The notes: generated from the sequence alone by a model not told the origin. A stretch of 64,000 nt of DNA from an uncultured Lachnospiraceae bacterium (GCA_900549995.1 URQQ01000014.1:1-64000); one strand, 5' to 3'; shown: positions 7,315 through 17,029, counted from the first letter of the stretch. Program-made: numbers and translations.

Positions 7315-10300
7315 TTGAACAGGATCAGAAAAAAATTAGTACAGTCATTAAGTGTATGTTTGATCCTGGGCTTGCTGAGTCCGGGCAGCAGTGTGGTTCA
7401 GGCTGAGGAACGAAAGGAGATAACGGAGACAGTAAAGGATCAGTATGAGCTGGAACAAAAGGAAGAAAAGAAAACTCCTGTAGAAAAGGCAGAGGAAATG
7501 GCAGAACAAGAAGAGATTACTTTGGAAAAACTGATACAGATTCCGGGGATTATGGACTGCCTGTTTCCGGCCATCCAGAGATTATCAGACAAGGAAGAGG
7601 GAGCTTTCAAAGAACTGAAAGAGTCTGAAAAGAGAATGGTGAAAGATCTGCTGATGTATCGTTTCCTGTATGATCTGGAAGCGTGGGAACATACCGGGAA
7701 TGCTGATGAAGAAAATCTCTCATGCCATGCAAAAGTCTGGTGCGCATGGCAGGAAACTGAACTGGAAGAAAAAGAGGAGAATACCAAAGAACAGGAAAGC
7801 TATGAAAAAGAGCTTCTTGGCATGATCAGTCTGTGGTATGCGGAAGATAAAGTTTATGATGAATCTGAAAAGATAGAGTGGAAGAGTATTGAAGAATACG
7901 AAACATTTCTTAAGCGTAACATGAAGGCTGATTTTTCTTACTGGAAGGAGCAGCTGATGACATGCAGTATGTCAGTGGAACAATCTGATAGTTCAAGTCT
8001 GTTAAGCATGTTAAAACAGGCATTTCTGAAGGAAGAAAATAGGGAAGATGAGACAACACAGGATCTTCCAAATGAAACAGATCAGGCAGAACATAAGGAG
8101 GAAAAAGAGGAATCTGTACCGGTGGATAGGGAAGAAAAGGAAACAGCAGAGGAACAAACTGCAGAAGGAGGCACCGAGGAAGGTTCAGATCATTCAGAAT
8201 TGGAGCTGGATGGGGAAAAAGAGGAAATAGAAACAGAACAGCTTAAAATGATAGCTGCACTTCCCGGATATGTACCGGGGACAGAAAAGCCATTTCAGAC
8301 AATTCGAATGACCCGGGAGGAGAAAAATAATCTGAAAGATAAGGAGACGTTACAGGTTCTGACAGATCCCGGCGGTGAGTTTCTGGATATTCTGGTCAGA
8401 TGGATGACAGAAGAGGATTTTCTTGGCACTGATAAAAGTGAGTATTATTTTACGCTGAAAGCAGAAGAAGAATACGCCTGGGCACAGCCGCTTAAAAAAG
8501 ATTATGAGAATCAAAAGATCGTGCGCAAAATTATAATCACAGATCATGAGCCGGAGAAAGCGTCTCCTGAAAAAAGTGAGATGAAGAAGGAAGAACCGAG
8601 TAAATCCATAGCCGGTAAACTTCGCGCGTTATTGCTTCCGGAGTTGTTGAGCCAGCCAGAGACAAAGGCTGTGAATATTGGATCATGGGATGCTGTAAAC
8701 TTTGCACAGATGAAGGCGGCATTTTTAAATGGTGGTCTGGGATATGAGGTGATTAATGTACATATCAGAGGAAATATTTCGTTCCAGGAAAAGCTGACTG
8801 TACCTGCAGGGAAACAGATCAATATTATTGGACTTGGTTCGTCTGGTTCAGTGAATCTTACAAGAGCAAAGGGATTTGAGGATAGTTTTTTTCATATAGA
8901 GAAGAACGGAAAACTGTTCATCAATAAAAATACGGCTGGGAGTGATGCAGGGGATCTGCGCATTGACGGAGGAGCCGGCAGCGGATACCTGTCGAAAGGG
9001 CCAGTGATTTTAAATGATGGGCAGTGTAATATATCTCCGAAAACGATTGTGATGAGAAATAAAAATGTGAATACTTCACTGGTCGGAGGTGGGATATTTA
9101 ATAATGGAACTGTGACAATGGATGGTGCGGAATTCAGTAACAATGTGTCTTTTCACGGTGGTGCAGTATTCAATGCTGCAGAGGCGGAAATGAATGTAAA
9201 GAACTCTGTGCTAAGTAAGAATTCCACTTACATTCCTTCTAATTATAATGAGAAAAATTATGACGGAAGAGATTTGTTCAGCCATCCGAACGGAGGGGCT
9301 GTTTTTAATCTGGGAGTCATGAAGATCAGCGCATCGAGGATACAGAATAATACATCCAGAACCAAAGGCGGAGGGATTCTGAATTATCAGGACAATGAGA
9401 AGCAAAAGGGAAAGCTTGAGATTAGTGGTCAGAATGGGAAAACGGTGATCAGTGGGAATCGTTCTGAAAGGGAAGGGGGAGGAATCTATAACTGCGGAGG
9501 AATGAAAATTTCTAACAGTACAGTGAGTTCCAATCAGGCAGTCCAGGATGGCGGTGGAGGAATCCTGACAGATATCGGCGGCAGGGCAGAGATTGTAAAG
9601 TGCACAGTGCAGGAGAATACAGCCGGAGGAAGCGGAGGAGGAATCTTTAACTGGACTGGTGCGAAAGCTACAATCAGAGATTGTACAGTCAAAGGAAATC
9701 AGTGTAAAGGAAGCGGCGGTGCAGGAATTCTGATTTGGGAAAACTCGGTGACAACCATTCAGGGTACTACAGTTTCGGAGAATCAGACGCCTTATTCAGG
9801 CGGAGGAATTTTAATATATAAAGCTGCAATTAGTCTGACTGACGGACAATGCAGCAACAATACAGCCGGAGAAAATGGAGGTGGGATTTATGCCACTTCC
9901 GGAGCGGTTATCACGATGTCAGGAGGCAATATTACGGGAAACTTTGCCAGGAACAATGGGGGAGGCATGTACGTCTTATATAGTTCCAGGTTGAAGATGA
10001 CCGGTGGGACCATCAGCAGCAACAAGGCAGATTATGGCGGTGGATTTTATCATGATGGCACGGATGCTGTAATCAGTAAAGGAGAAATTGCAAACAACAC
10101 GGCAAGGCTCTCTGGCGGGGGGATCTATGCATCAGGTACGGTGCAGACAGGAAGCGGAGCAGTCATCGAATCAAACCGGGCGGAACAAAAGAACGGCGGA
10201 GGGATTTATGTTGCGGAAAAGAAAGAACTTACGATGAATGGATCCACGGTCAGGAAAAATACATCTGCCAGTTCAGGCGGCGGAATTCATTCGTATAAAG

Positions 10301-12078
10301 GTGTGCTCCATCTGAAGAATGGGACAATATCCCAAAATACTGCCACTGCACAGAATGGAGGCGGCATTGCTTCTGACGGTGGGAGTGCTGCGATTGAAGG
10401 AACCGTGATCAACAGCAACAAAGCTGGGACATCAGGCGGAGGCATTGCAGAGTACGGGCAGGCAGAAGTTCAGATCAGAAGTGTCAGAGCTGATAAAAAC
10501 AGTGCGGTACGCGGCAGAGGTATTTATATGGATGCTGTGCTACTCATGAGCGGGATGACACAGATCGCTGAAAACAATGATATCTATCTGGCGGCGAAAA
10601 GGTATGTTACGATTGACGGACAAATGACACTTGCGGAAGGAAAGGCAGCAGTATTTACACCCGATCAATATAAAAACGGCAGAAAAATAGCAGACATTGT
10701 GTATGGGAAGAAACTTGGAAGCAGTGAATATATACGAAGCGATAAAAGTGAAAAATTCGGATTGACGAAGAGCGGGAATTATGTTCTGAGACCAGGTGAT
10801 TATCAGGAAAAGGATGCCCTGACGAAGACAAATGAGATCGTAATCAGCCAGAAGTATCAGATTACCTATCTGCAAAATCTGGAAGGAAAAGTCAGTAATG
10901 TTCCGGCAGAGGAATCAAAATACTGGTATGAAAACACAACGCTGTCCAAGAAAAAGCCATCCAGTGCGGCTGCAGAATTTCTTGGATGGAGCAAAAAAAT
11001 GAGCGCCTTACAGATGGAAATAAAACCGGGAGCCGCTTATACAGAAAATAAAGATTTGACACTGTATGCTGTCTGGAATACAGCGCCAGTCATTGCATCC
11101 GGGCCGCCCCTTGAATATTGGGAAGGTCAAAAAGTAACAAAGGAAATGTTAATGGATCAGGTAAATGCTTATGATAAGGAGGATCAGATTCTTGGAAAAG
11201 ACTTAAATATCCGTATTATCAAAATCCAATATGCAGACGGTAAAATAAAAGAAGGGGAGAGACAGCCGGGAGAATTGAAGTTGTGGGAGGATAACATGCC
11301 GGCAGATGAACTGCTTGATACGTGGCAGATGCAGATGGATCCGGCAGATAGTCCTGTACTTCATACAGTGACTTATGCAGTGACCGACAGCCAGGGCTTG
11401 ACATCCCAGGCAGAAAGACAGGTAAAAGTAAAATATAATGAATTCCCGGAGATTCAGTGTGAGGACTGTTATTTTACGCTGGAGGAGGCACAAAATGGTA
11501 AGATAACGGAAGAGATACTGCTTAAGGGAGCCTTGGCGCAGGGGACATTAAAGGTCACAGATGACAACAATGATCTGCTGGATCCAGGCCATCCGATGCA
11601 GGAAAAGATAGCAATCATTGGCTATGAACCGAAAGAGTTTTCAGGATTTATGGATTCCGGATATGTCAAACTTTCTTATACAGCAGAAGACTGTCTGGGG
11701 AAACAGACGGTAAAGGAATTTACGGTCTATGTCTGTAAAGACGGGGAGGAAAGAAAGGAGGAGCAGGTTCGGTTTGTACGTTTTATTAACGAAAAGAATT
11801 ATCAGAAAAATCACGAAACAGATCCTGGCGTGATGGATGAGGAGGAACTCTCACAAAGTCATCAAAACGGCGGTCTTAGAGCAGATTCCTACTGGTATCA
11901 GAAAGAAGATTACCGGACGGTATTATCATCTACCCTGGAAGATCCCAAAGCAGAACAGACTTACGTATTTGGTGAAAACAAGACAGAAAAAGCAAAAACA
12001 TATATAGAGAATTATGGAATCGGCAATACAGGGAACGGAGATGCCCTGCGGGGATTTTTGCAGAAGTTTCTGAAGTGA
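7315..12078 (+). CDS. giant secreted beta-helix adhesin-like protein
   Basis: This 1587-residue protein starts at TTG (7315) behind GAGGAGG at 7301-7307, with a signal peptide (basic NRIRKK, hydrophobic core, likely cleavage after VVQA). A Glu/Lys-rich, probably coiled region spans about 30-330. From about 470 to 1090, repeated GGGI(Y/F/L) turns spaced ~20-25 residues, each followed by S/T/N-N-x-A segments, indicate a right-handed beta-helix like Pmp or pectate-lyase-type surface proteins. Next come an InlB B-type repeat (FLGWS...NKDLTLYAVW, about 1180-1255) and two Ig/cadherin-like domains. There is no LPXTG sorting signal and no C-terminal membrane anchor, so how it stays at or leaves the surface is unknown. 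It is the last gene of the Tad-like locus. Confidence 0.8.
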   Translation: MNRIRKKLVQSLSVCLILGLLSPGSSVVQAEERKEITETVKDQYELEQKEEKKTPVEKAEEMAEQEEITLEKLIQIPGIMDCLFPAIQRLSDKEEGAFKELKESEKRMVKDLLMYRFLYDLEAWEHTGNADEENLSCHAKVWCAWQETELEEKEENTKEQESYEKELLGMISLWYAEDKVYDESEKIEWKSIEEYETFLKRNMKADFSYWKEQLMTCSMSVEQSDSSSLLSMLKQAFLKEENREDETTQDLPNETDQAEHKEEKEESVPVDREEKETAEEQTAEGGTEEGSDHSELELDGEKEEIETEQLKMIAALPGYVPGTEKPFQTIRMTREEKNNLKDKETLQVLTDPGGEFLDILVRWMTEEDFLGTDKSEYYFTLKAEEEYAWAQPLKKDYENQKIVRKIIITDHEPEKASPEKSEMKKEEPSKSIAGKLRALLLPELLSQPETKAVNIGSWDAVNFAQMKAAFLNGGLGYEVINVHIRGNISFQEKLTVPAGKQINIIGLGSSGSVNLTRAKGFEDSFFHIEKNGKLFINKNTAGSDAGDLRIDGGAGSGYLSKGPVILNDGQCNISPKTIVMRNKNVNTSLVGGGIFNNGTVTMDGAEFSNNVSFHGGAVFNAAEAEMNVKNSVLSKNSTYIPSNYNEKNYDGRDLFSHPNGGAVFNLGVMKISASRIQNNTSRTKGGGILNYQDNEKQKGKLEISGQNGKTVISGNRSEREGGGIYNCGGMKISNSTVSSNQAVQDGGGGILTDIGGRAEIVKCTVQENTAGGSGGGIFNWTGAKATIRDCTVKGNQCKGSGGAGILIWENSVTTIQGTTVSENQTPYSGGGILIYKAAISLTDGQCSNNTAGENGGGIYATSGAVITMSGGNITGNFARNNGGGMYVLYSSRLKMTGGTISSNKADYGGGFYHDGTDAVISKGEIANNTARLSGGGIYASGTVQTGSGAVIESNRAEQKNGGGIYVAEKKELTMNGSTVRKNTSASSGGGIHSYKGVLHLKNGTISQNTATAQNGGGIASDGGSAAIEGTVINSNKAGTSGGGIAEYGQAEVQIRSVRADKNSAVRGRGIYMDAVLLMSGMTQIAENNDIYLAAKRYVTIDGQMTLAEGKAAVFTPDQYKNGRKIADIVYGKKLGSSEYIRSDKSEKFGLTKSGNYVLRPGDYQEKDALTKTNEIVISQKYQITYLQNLEGKVSNVPAEESKYWYENTTLSKKKPSSAAAEFLGWSKKMSALQMEIKPGAAYTENKDLTLYAVWNTAPVIASGPPLEYWEGQKVTKEMLMDQVNAYDKEDQILGKDLNIRIIKIQYADGKIKEGERQPGELKLWEDNMPADELLDTWQMQMDPADSPVLHTVTYAVTDSQGLTSQAERQVKVKYNEFPEIQCEDCYFTLEEAQNGKITEEILLKGALAQGTLKVTDDNNDLLDPGHPMQEKIAIIGYEPKEFSGFMDSGYVKLSYTAEDCLGKQTVKEFTVYVCKDGEERKEEQVRFVRFINEKNYQKNHETDPGVMDEEELSQSHQNGGLRADSYWYQKEDYRTVLSSTLEDPKAEQTYVFGENKTEKAKTYIENYGIGNTGNGDALRGFLQKFLK

Positions 12079-12166
12079 TGCAGGGATGTATGGAAGAAAA
12101 AACAAGTCCGTGTAAAAATATGGTTGACGAATGGCAGAAAACATGGCAGGCTTATTATATAAAGAT

Positions 12167-12202
12167 GTGAAGGCCAAAAAGTACAGTTTGGCCTTCACTT
12201 TA
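12167..12202 (+). terminator. hairpin terminator after the giant surface protein gene
   Basis: GTGAAGGCCAAA at 12167-12178 pairs perfectly with TTTGGCCTTCAC at 12187-12198, leaving an 8-base loop. The following T tract is short (CTTTAT). It probably ends the Tad-like operon, 45 bases before the pyrophosphatase start. Confidence 0.6.
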
Positions 12203-12246
12203 TGGAGAAGGCAGGAGGTTCCTGTCTGATCACCGGGAGGAAAATT

Positions 12247-13896
12247 ATGGATAATAAGAAAGTAAAAAAAGTGTATGTTGTCGGCCATAAAAATCCGGAT
12301 ACAGATTCTATCTGTTCTGCGATCGCATATGCCAATTTAAAAAGGCAGCAGTCCAATATTGAATATTCACCCAGGCGTGCCGGGCAGATCAATGAGGAGA
12401 CCCAGTACGTCCTGAAGCGGTTTGGTGTTGATGCACCGGGGCTTCTGACAGATGTGCGCCTTCAGGTAAAGGATATGGATATCAACCGGATGCCGGGAAT
12501 TCCAAGCAGTACTTCTATCAAAGAGGCATGGAGAATGATGAAAGAGAACAAGATGAAAACCATGCCGATTACGAGTGAGCAGAAACTGGAAGGTTTGATT
12601 ACGATTGGGGATATTGCGACTTCTTATATGGATGTCTATGACAGCGATATTCTGGCAGCTGCCAGAACCCAATACCGCAGTATAGCAAAGACACTGGACG
12701 GACAGATTGTTACAGGCAATGAACATGGATATTTTGTGCAGGGTAAAGTAGTTGTGGCTACATCAAGCCCGGATCTGATGGAGAACTTTATAGAAAAAGA
12801 TGATCTTGTTGTTTTGGGCAACCGCTATGAGACGCAGCTTTGCGCAATTGAAATGGATGCAAGCTGTATTGTTGTCTGCCAGGGTGCAGAAGTTGCAAAA
12901 ACGATCCGAAAACTTGCTGAGGAGAGAAGTATCATAATCATTCAGACACCGCATGACACTTTTACGGTGGCCCGTCTGATTAACCAGAGTATTCCTGTGA
13001 AGCATTTTATGAGTAAGGATAACCTGAGCACATTTTATATGAATGAGCATGTGGAAGATGTCAAAGAAGTAATGGCTAAGAAACGGTTCCGGGATTTTCC
13101 TGTCGTAGATAAAAAAGGAAAGTATCTGGGGCTTATTTCCAGGCGGCGTCTGATGGATTCCAGAAAAAAACAGGTAATACTTGTAGACCATAACGAAAAA
13201 TCACAGGCAGTAGACGGAATAGAGGAAGCAGATATTCTGGAAATTATTGATCATCACAGGCTTGGCAATATTGAGACTATGGGGCCTGTATTTTTCAGAA
13301 ACCAGCCGGTTGGATGTACGGCTACGATTGTGTATCAGATGTACAGGGAAGCGGGCGTGGAGATCGAGGCATACATTGCATCACTGTTATGTTCTGCAAT
13401 TATTTCGGATACCTTAATGTTCCGGTCGCCGACATGTACTGCTGTGGACGAAGCTGCTGCAAAGGATCTGGCAAAGATTGCAGAGATCAACATTGAGGAG
13501 TTCGCAGCTGAGATGTTCCGTGCTGGAAGTAATCTGAAAGGAAAGACAGCAGAAGAAATCTGCTATCAGGATTTTAAGAAATTTTCGGTCAGCGGCGTAG
13601 ACTTTGGTGTCGGACAGATCAATTCCATGAATGCAGAGGAACTGCGGGGAATTAAGGAGAAGATATTACCGTATCTGAAAACTGCATTGAAATCCCAGGG
13701 ACTTGATATGGTATTCTTTATGCTTACGAATATCATTGAAGAATCGACGGAAATCATATGGTATGGAAATGGGGCAAAGGAACAGGTCGTAGAGGCATTT
13801 GACCTTCTGCCGGATGTGGAAGAAATTCATTTAAAAGGCGTTGTATCAAGGAAAAAACAGCTGATTCCGGCATTTGTAGTAGCATTACAGCAGTAG
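12247..13896 (+). CDS. ppaC: manganese-dependent inorganic pyrophosphatase with CBS domains
   Basis: The 549-residue family II pyrophosphatase hydrolyses PPi to phosphate in the cytoplasm. GHKNPDTDSICSAIAYA at about 12-28 is the DHH-type metal-binding start, and EIIDHHRLGN carries the DHH signature. The insert between them holds two CBS motifs around a DRTGG domain, the arrangement of nucleotide-regulated CBS-PPases. The C-terminal DHHA2 domain includes SRKKQLIP, with the substrate-binding basic residues. The ATG at 12247 behind GGGAGGA is preferred over an in-frame ATG at 12202, which lies in the terminator tail. Confidence 0.93.
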   Translation: MDNKKVKKVYVVGHKNPDTDSICSAIAYANLKRQQSNIEYSPRRAGQINEETQYVLKRFGVDAPGLLTDVRLQVKDMDINRMPGIPSSTSIKEAWRMMKENKMKTMPITSEQKLEGLITIGDIATSYMDVYDSDILAAARTQYRSIAKTLDGQIVTGNEHGYFVQGKVVVATSSPDLMENFIEKDDLVVLGNRYETQLCAIEMDASCIVVCQGAEVAKTIRKLAEERSIIIIQTPHDTFTVARLINQSIPVKHFMSKDNLSTFYMNEHVEDVKEVMAKKRFRDFPVVDKKGKYLGLISRRRLMDSRKKQVILVDHNEKSQAVDGIEEADILEIIDHHRLGNIETMGPVFFRNQPVGCTATIVYQMYREAGVEIEAYIASLLCSAIISDTLMFRSPTCTAVDEAAAKDLAKIAEINIEEFAAEMFRAGSNLKGKTAEEICYQDFKKFSVSGVDFGVGQINSMNAEELRGIKEKILPYLKTALKSQGLDMVFFMLTNIIEESTEIIWYGNGAKEQVVEAFDLLPDVEEIHLKGVVSRKKQLIPAFVVALQQ

Positions 13897-13912
13897 AGAC
13901 AGGGAGCCAGGC

Positions 13913-14497
13913 ATGAAAGAAAAAAAACAGATATGGAAGCCGGGGAATATGCTTTACCCGCTTCCGGCGGTAATGGTAAGTGTTGCCGATAAAAAAGGAG
14001 AGACAAATATAATTACAGTTGCATGGACTGGAACCATATGTACCAATCCTGCTATGGTTTATATTTCAGTCAGGCCAGAAAGATATTCCTATCACATGCT
14101 GAAGGAGACCGGAGAATTTGTACTGAACCTGACAACAAAGAAACTTGCCAGGGCAGCAGATTACTGTGGGGTACGCTCCGGACGTGATGTGGATAAATGG
14201 AAAGAAATGAATCTGACAAAAGGAAAAGCAGAGACATTGGAGTTTGCACCTGTGATCCTGGAAAGCCCGGTGAATATAGAGTGCCGTGTGACGGAAGTAA
14301 AAGAGCTCGGATCACATCATATGTTTCTGGCAGAAGTACAGTCTGTCCAGGTGAGCGAGACATTTATGGATGAAAACGGTAAATTTGACCTGAATAAAAC
14401 GGAGCTGATTGCCTATTCACATGGAGAGTACTTAGAGACAGGAAAGGTTCTTGGAACGTTCGGATACAGTGTGAAAAAGAAGAAGAGAAAACGGTAA
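13913..14497 (+). CDS. flavin reductase family protein
   Basis: The 194-residue protein has the split-barrel FMN-binding fold of the flavin reductase-like family. PLPAVMVSVADKKGETNIITVAWTG at the N-terminus and YISVRPERYSYHMLKETGEFVLNL are the typical FMN-phosphate and isoalloxazine segments, and CGVRSGRDVDKW follows as usual. It probably binds FMN and reduces an unknown acceptor in the cytoplasm. It lies 16 bases after the pyrophosphatase gene with AGGGAGCC before the ATG, so the two may be co-transcribed. The C-terminus is very basic (KKKKRKR). Confidence 0.85.
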   Translation: MKEKKQIWKPGNMLYPLPAVMVSVADKKGETNIITVAWTGTICTNPAMVYISVRPERYSYHMLKETGEFVLNLTTKKLARAADYCGVRSGRDVDKWKEMNLTKGKAETLEFAPVILESPVNIECRVTEVKELGSHHMFLAEVQSVQVSETFMDENGKFDLNKTELIAYSHGEYLETGKVLGTFGYSVKKKKRKR

Positions 14498-14546
14498 AAC
14501 TGTACTGCAGTCTAGTGTTTTCAAGGGTTTTAGGCCTGTTTAAAAG

Positions 14547-14575
14547 TTGACAATGACCTGCTGATATGTTATATT
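14547..14575 (+). promoter_or_regulatory. sigma-A promoter for the amino acid permease
   Basis: A consensus TTGACA at 14547-14552 and TATATT at 14570-14575 are separated by 17 bases. The resulting transcript would carry a ~140-base leader before the permease start. Confidence 0.75.
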
Positions 14576-14603
14576 TTTAACTATAAAGGCACGTAATACA
14601 AGG

Positions 14604-14633
14604 AATGCGTTCTGTAGATCAGGACGCATTTTT
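14604..14633 (+). terminator. attenuator-like hairpin in the permease leader
   Basis: AATGCGTTCTG at 14604-14614 pairs with CAGGACGCATT at 14620-14630 (one G-U pair), followed by a run of five T. It lies about 25 bases after the predicted transcription start of the permease promoter, so it could stop the transcript early or define a very short RNA. A second small stem (CGGAT...ATCCG) lies at about 14648-14667. Confidence 0.5.
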
Positions 14634-14720
14634 GTGATTAGCGCCGTCGGATACAGAAACGATCCGATTGCCGGGGGAAATCATGTGCGTGTCAGAAAAT
14701 ATTTTAATGGAGGATAATGT

Positions 14721-16133
14721 ATGCAGCAGCAAGACAGTAAGTTTGAGCGTGTCCTGGGGAAAAAGGACGTGTTCGCAATCGCTTTCGGTGCAATGATTGG
14801 TTGGGGCTGGGTAGTATTGGCCGGGAGCTGGATTGAAAAAGCGGGAACACTTGGAGCAATTATTTCTTTCGTACTGGGTGGGGTACTAGTTCTTTTTGTT
14901 GGACTGACCTATGCAGAACTGACATCAGCCATGCCTCAGTGTGGCGGGGAACAGATTTTTAGTCTGAGGGCACTCGGGCCGAACTTTTCTTACCTCTGCA
15001 CGTGGGCGATTATTTTAAGTTATGTAGGTGTGGTAGCCTTTGAGGCATGCGCACTTCCGACTGTCATGGATTATATCATTCCAGACTTTGGAAAAGGATA
15101 TATGTATACAGTAGAAGGATTTGATATCTACGGTACATGGGTAGCGGTCGGCGTTGTCAGCTCAATTATACTGACAATTGTGAATTATCTTGGAATCAAA
15201 CCAGCAGCATTTATGCAGACGGTATTTACATTTGTCATCGCAGCCATTGGTATTGTATTAATGATCGGTGCACTGAAAAGCGGGCATATGAATAATGCAA
15301 AACCAATGTTTGAAGATGGAACAGCGGGGGTAATGTCAGTTGCCGTTATGACTCCGTTTATGTTAATGGGATTCGATGTAATTCCACAGGCAGCAGAAGA
15401 AATTGCGCTGCCATTTAAGAAAATTGGTAAGATCATCATTTTCTCAATCTTTATGGCAGTTCTCTGGTATTCACTGATTATTCTTGCCGTTTCTGTAATT
15501 ATGACAAGAGGTGAAATTGATCAGGCTGCACTTGTAACTGCAGATGCGATGAAGAAAGCATTTAATGACAGCCAGGTGATGGCAAATGTGCTGATTGTCG
15601 GCGGTATGGCCGGAATCCTGTCAAGCTGGAACTCCTTCTTCATGGGAGGAAGCAGGGCAATCTATGCACTGGCAGAGGCAAAATGCCTTCCGAAGTTTTT
15701 GACGAAAATCCATCCGAAATATAAGACACCTACAAATGCAGTACTTCTGATCGGAGGAATCTCATGTATTGCACCGTTTTTCGGGAAAGCAATGATGCAG
15801 TGGCTGACAAATGCAGGAGGTCTGGGTGCAGTTTTCGCCTATATGATGGTTTCGATCTCTTTTATTGTTCTGAAAAAGAAAGAACCGGAGATGAAACGGC
15901 CGTATGAAATTAAAAAATGGAAATTTGTAGGCGGAATGGCAGTGATACTGAGTCTGTTTATGATTGTATTATACATGCCGGGGATGCCTTCAGGGCTTGG
16001 TGTACCGGAGTGGGTAATCATAGGTTCCTGGGCGCTTCTTGGAGTAATCTTCTTTATCTATGCCAAGAAGAAATTCCCTGATTTTGGACGTGCCCTGAAT
16101 ATTAAACTGGAAGAAGTTCCGGAAGAAAAGTAA
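14721..16133 (+). CDS. APC-family amino acid permease
   Basis: The 470-residue protein has about 12 membrane helices and the APC superfamily start, GKKDVFAIAFGAMIGWGWVVLAGSWI, with the glycine-rich helix 1 substrate-binding break. MGFDVIPQAAEEI at about 212-224 corresponds to the conserved helix 6 region, and SRAIYALAEAKCLPKFLTKIHPKYKTP is the typical loop after helix 8. It probably imports an amino acid with protons. The substrate cannot be told from sequence. GGAGG stands 9 bases before the ATG. It has its own promoter and a leader with an attenuator-like hairpin. Confidence 0.88.
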   Translation: MQQQDSKFERVLGKKDVFAIAFGAMIGWGWVVLAGSWIEKAGTLGAIISFVLGGVLVLFVGLTYAELTSAMPQCGGEQIFSLRALGPNFSYLCTWAIILSYVGVVAFEACALPTVMDYIIPDFGKGYMYTVEGFDIYGTWVAVGVVSSIILTIVNYLGIKPAAFMQTVFTFVIAAIGIVLMIGALKSGHMNNAKPMFEDGTAGVMSVAVMTPFMLMGFDVIPQAAEEIALPFKKIGKIIIFSIFMAVLWYSLIILAVSVIMTRGEIDQAALVTADAMKKAFNDSQVMANVLIVGGMAGILSSWNSFFMGGSRAIYALAEAKCLPKFLTKIHPKYKTPTNAVLLIGGISCIAPFFGKAMMQWLTNAGGLGAVFAYMMVSISFIVLKKKEPEMKRPYEIKKWKFVGGMAVILSLFMIVLYMPGMPSGLGVPEWVIIGSWALLGVIFFIYAKKKFPDFGRALNIKLEEVPEEK

Positions 16134-16280
16134 CGAAGAGTCTATAGAGACTTACATATGGGAAAGGCGGAGTTGTTTTCGGGCAATTCCGTCTTTTCGC
16201 TATTTGTACTGGCAGAAACCACATACTGTAAATTCCTGAGTCATATATATGTAAGGAACGAAAAAAGCAGGGGAATTATT

Positions 16281-17018
16281 TTGAAGAAAAAAAACATGCT
16301 GCTTCTATGTGGAATGCTGTATACATTTTGTCTTTGCTTTGCATTTGGAATATTGCCGGGAAGTGCGCTGAGAGTCAGCGGTGAGGAAAGTGCCAGGGCA
16401 AATGGATCTACGAAAGAACTGGAAAATGCACTTCAGTATGTGAATGCATCTGTGATAGAGGAAAAACCTAAAATTGCAATTACATTCGATGACGGTCCAA
16501 GTGAGAGCTGCACTCCTGTGCTTCTTGACGGGCTGAAAGAGAGGAATGTAAAGGCAACTTTTTTTCTGATAGGGGAGAATGTGGAGAAGTCACCGGAGAT
16601 TGTGAAAAGAATGAGTGAAGAAGGACATCTGATTGGAAACCATACGTATCATCATGTAGAAATCACAAAAATTCCAGACGATCAGGCATACGAGGAAATT
16701 AAAACAACGAGTGATCTGATTATGTCGGTGACAGGAAAGCCGGTGGAGTATATGCGGCCTCCGTTTGGTTTATGGCAGAAAGAGCTGGAGGATAAATTAA
16801 ATGTTCTGCCTGTCATGTGGAGTGTAGATCCGCTTGACTGGACAACGGAAAATGTAGACGAAATTGTGAATAAGGTAGTGACGGAGGCAGAGGAAAATGA
16901 TATTATTTTATTACATGACTGTTACAAGAGCTCTGTGGAAGCCGCATTTCGGATTATTGATACATTAAAGGAACAGGGATATGAGTTTGTAACAGTGGAT
17001 GAATTGATTTTGAATTAG
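16281..17018 (+). CDS. polysaccharide deacetylase (NodB domain), secreted or membrane-anchored
   Basis: I choose the TTG at 16281 behind AGGGG because it gives a clean signal or anchor sequence (MKKKNMLLLCGMLYTF...). The 245-residue product then carries the carbohydrate esterase 4 motifs: TFDDGPS at 68-74 (catalytic and metal Asp), H121-x3-H125 (metal ligands), RPPFG at 159-163, DPLDW at 183-187 and LLHD at 210-213. It should remove N-acetyl groups from peptidoglycan or another glycan outside the membrane. An upstream in-frame ATG at 16158 would add an unlikely 41-residue leader. Confidence 0.88.
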   Translation: MKKKNMLLLCGMLYTFCLCFAFGILPGSALRVSGEESARANGSTKELENALQYVNASVIEEKPKIAITFDDGPSESCTPVLLDGLKERNVKATFFLIGENVEKSPEIVKRMSEEGHLIGNHTYHHVEITKIPDDQAYEEIKTTSDLIMSVTGKPVEYMRPPFGLWQKELEDKLNVLPVMWSVDPLDWTTENVDEIVNKVVTEAEENDIILLHDCYKSSVEAAFRIIDTLKEQGYEFVTVDELILN

Positions 17019-17029
17019 GAGTTAAGAAG

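Noticed and set aside
12079..12166. A possible promoter (TTGACG near 12124 with TATAA further on) ahead of the pyrophosphatase gene
   Set aside because: The spacing between the boxes is over 20 bases and a terminator lies between it and the gene.
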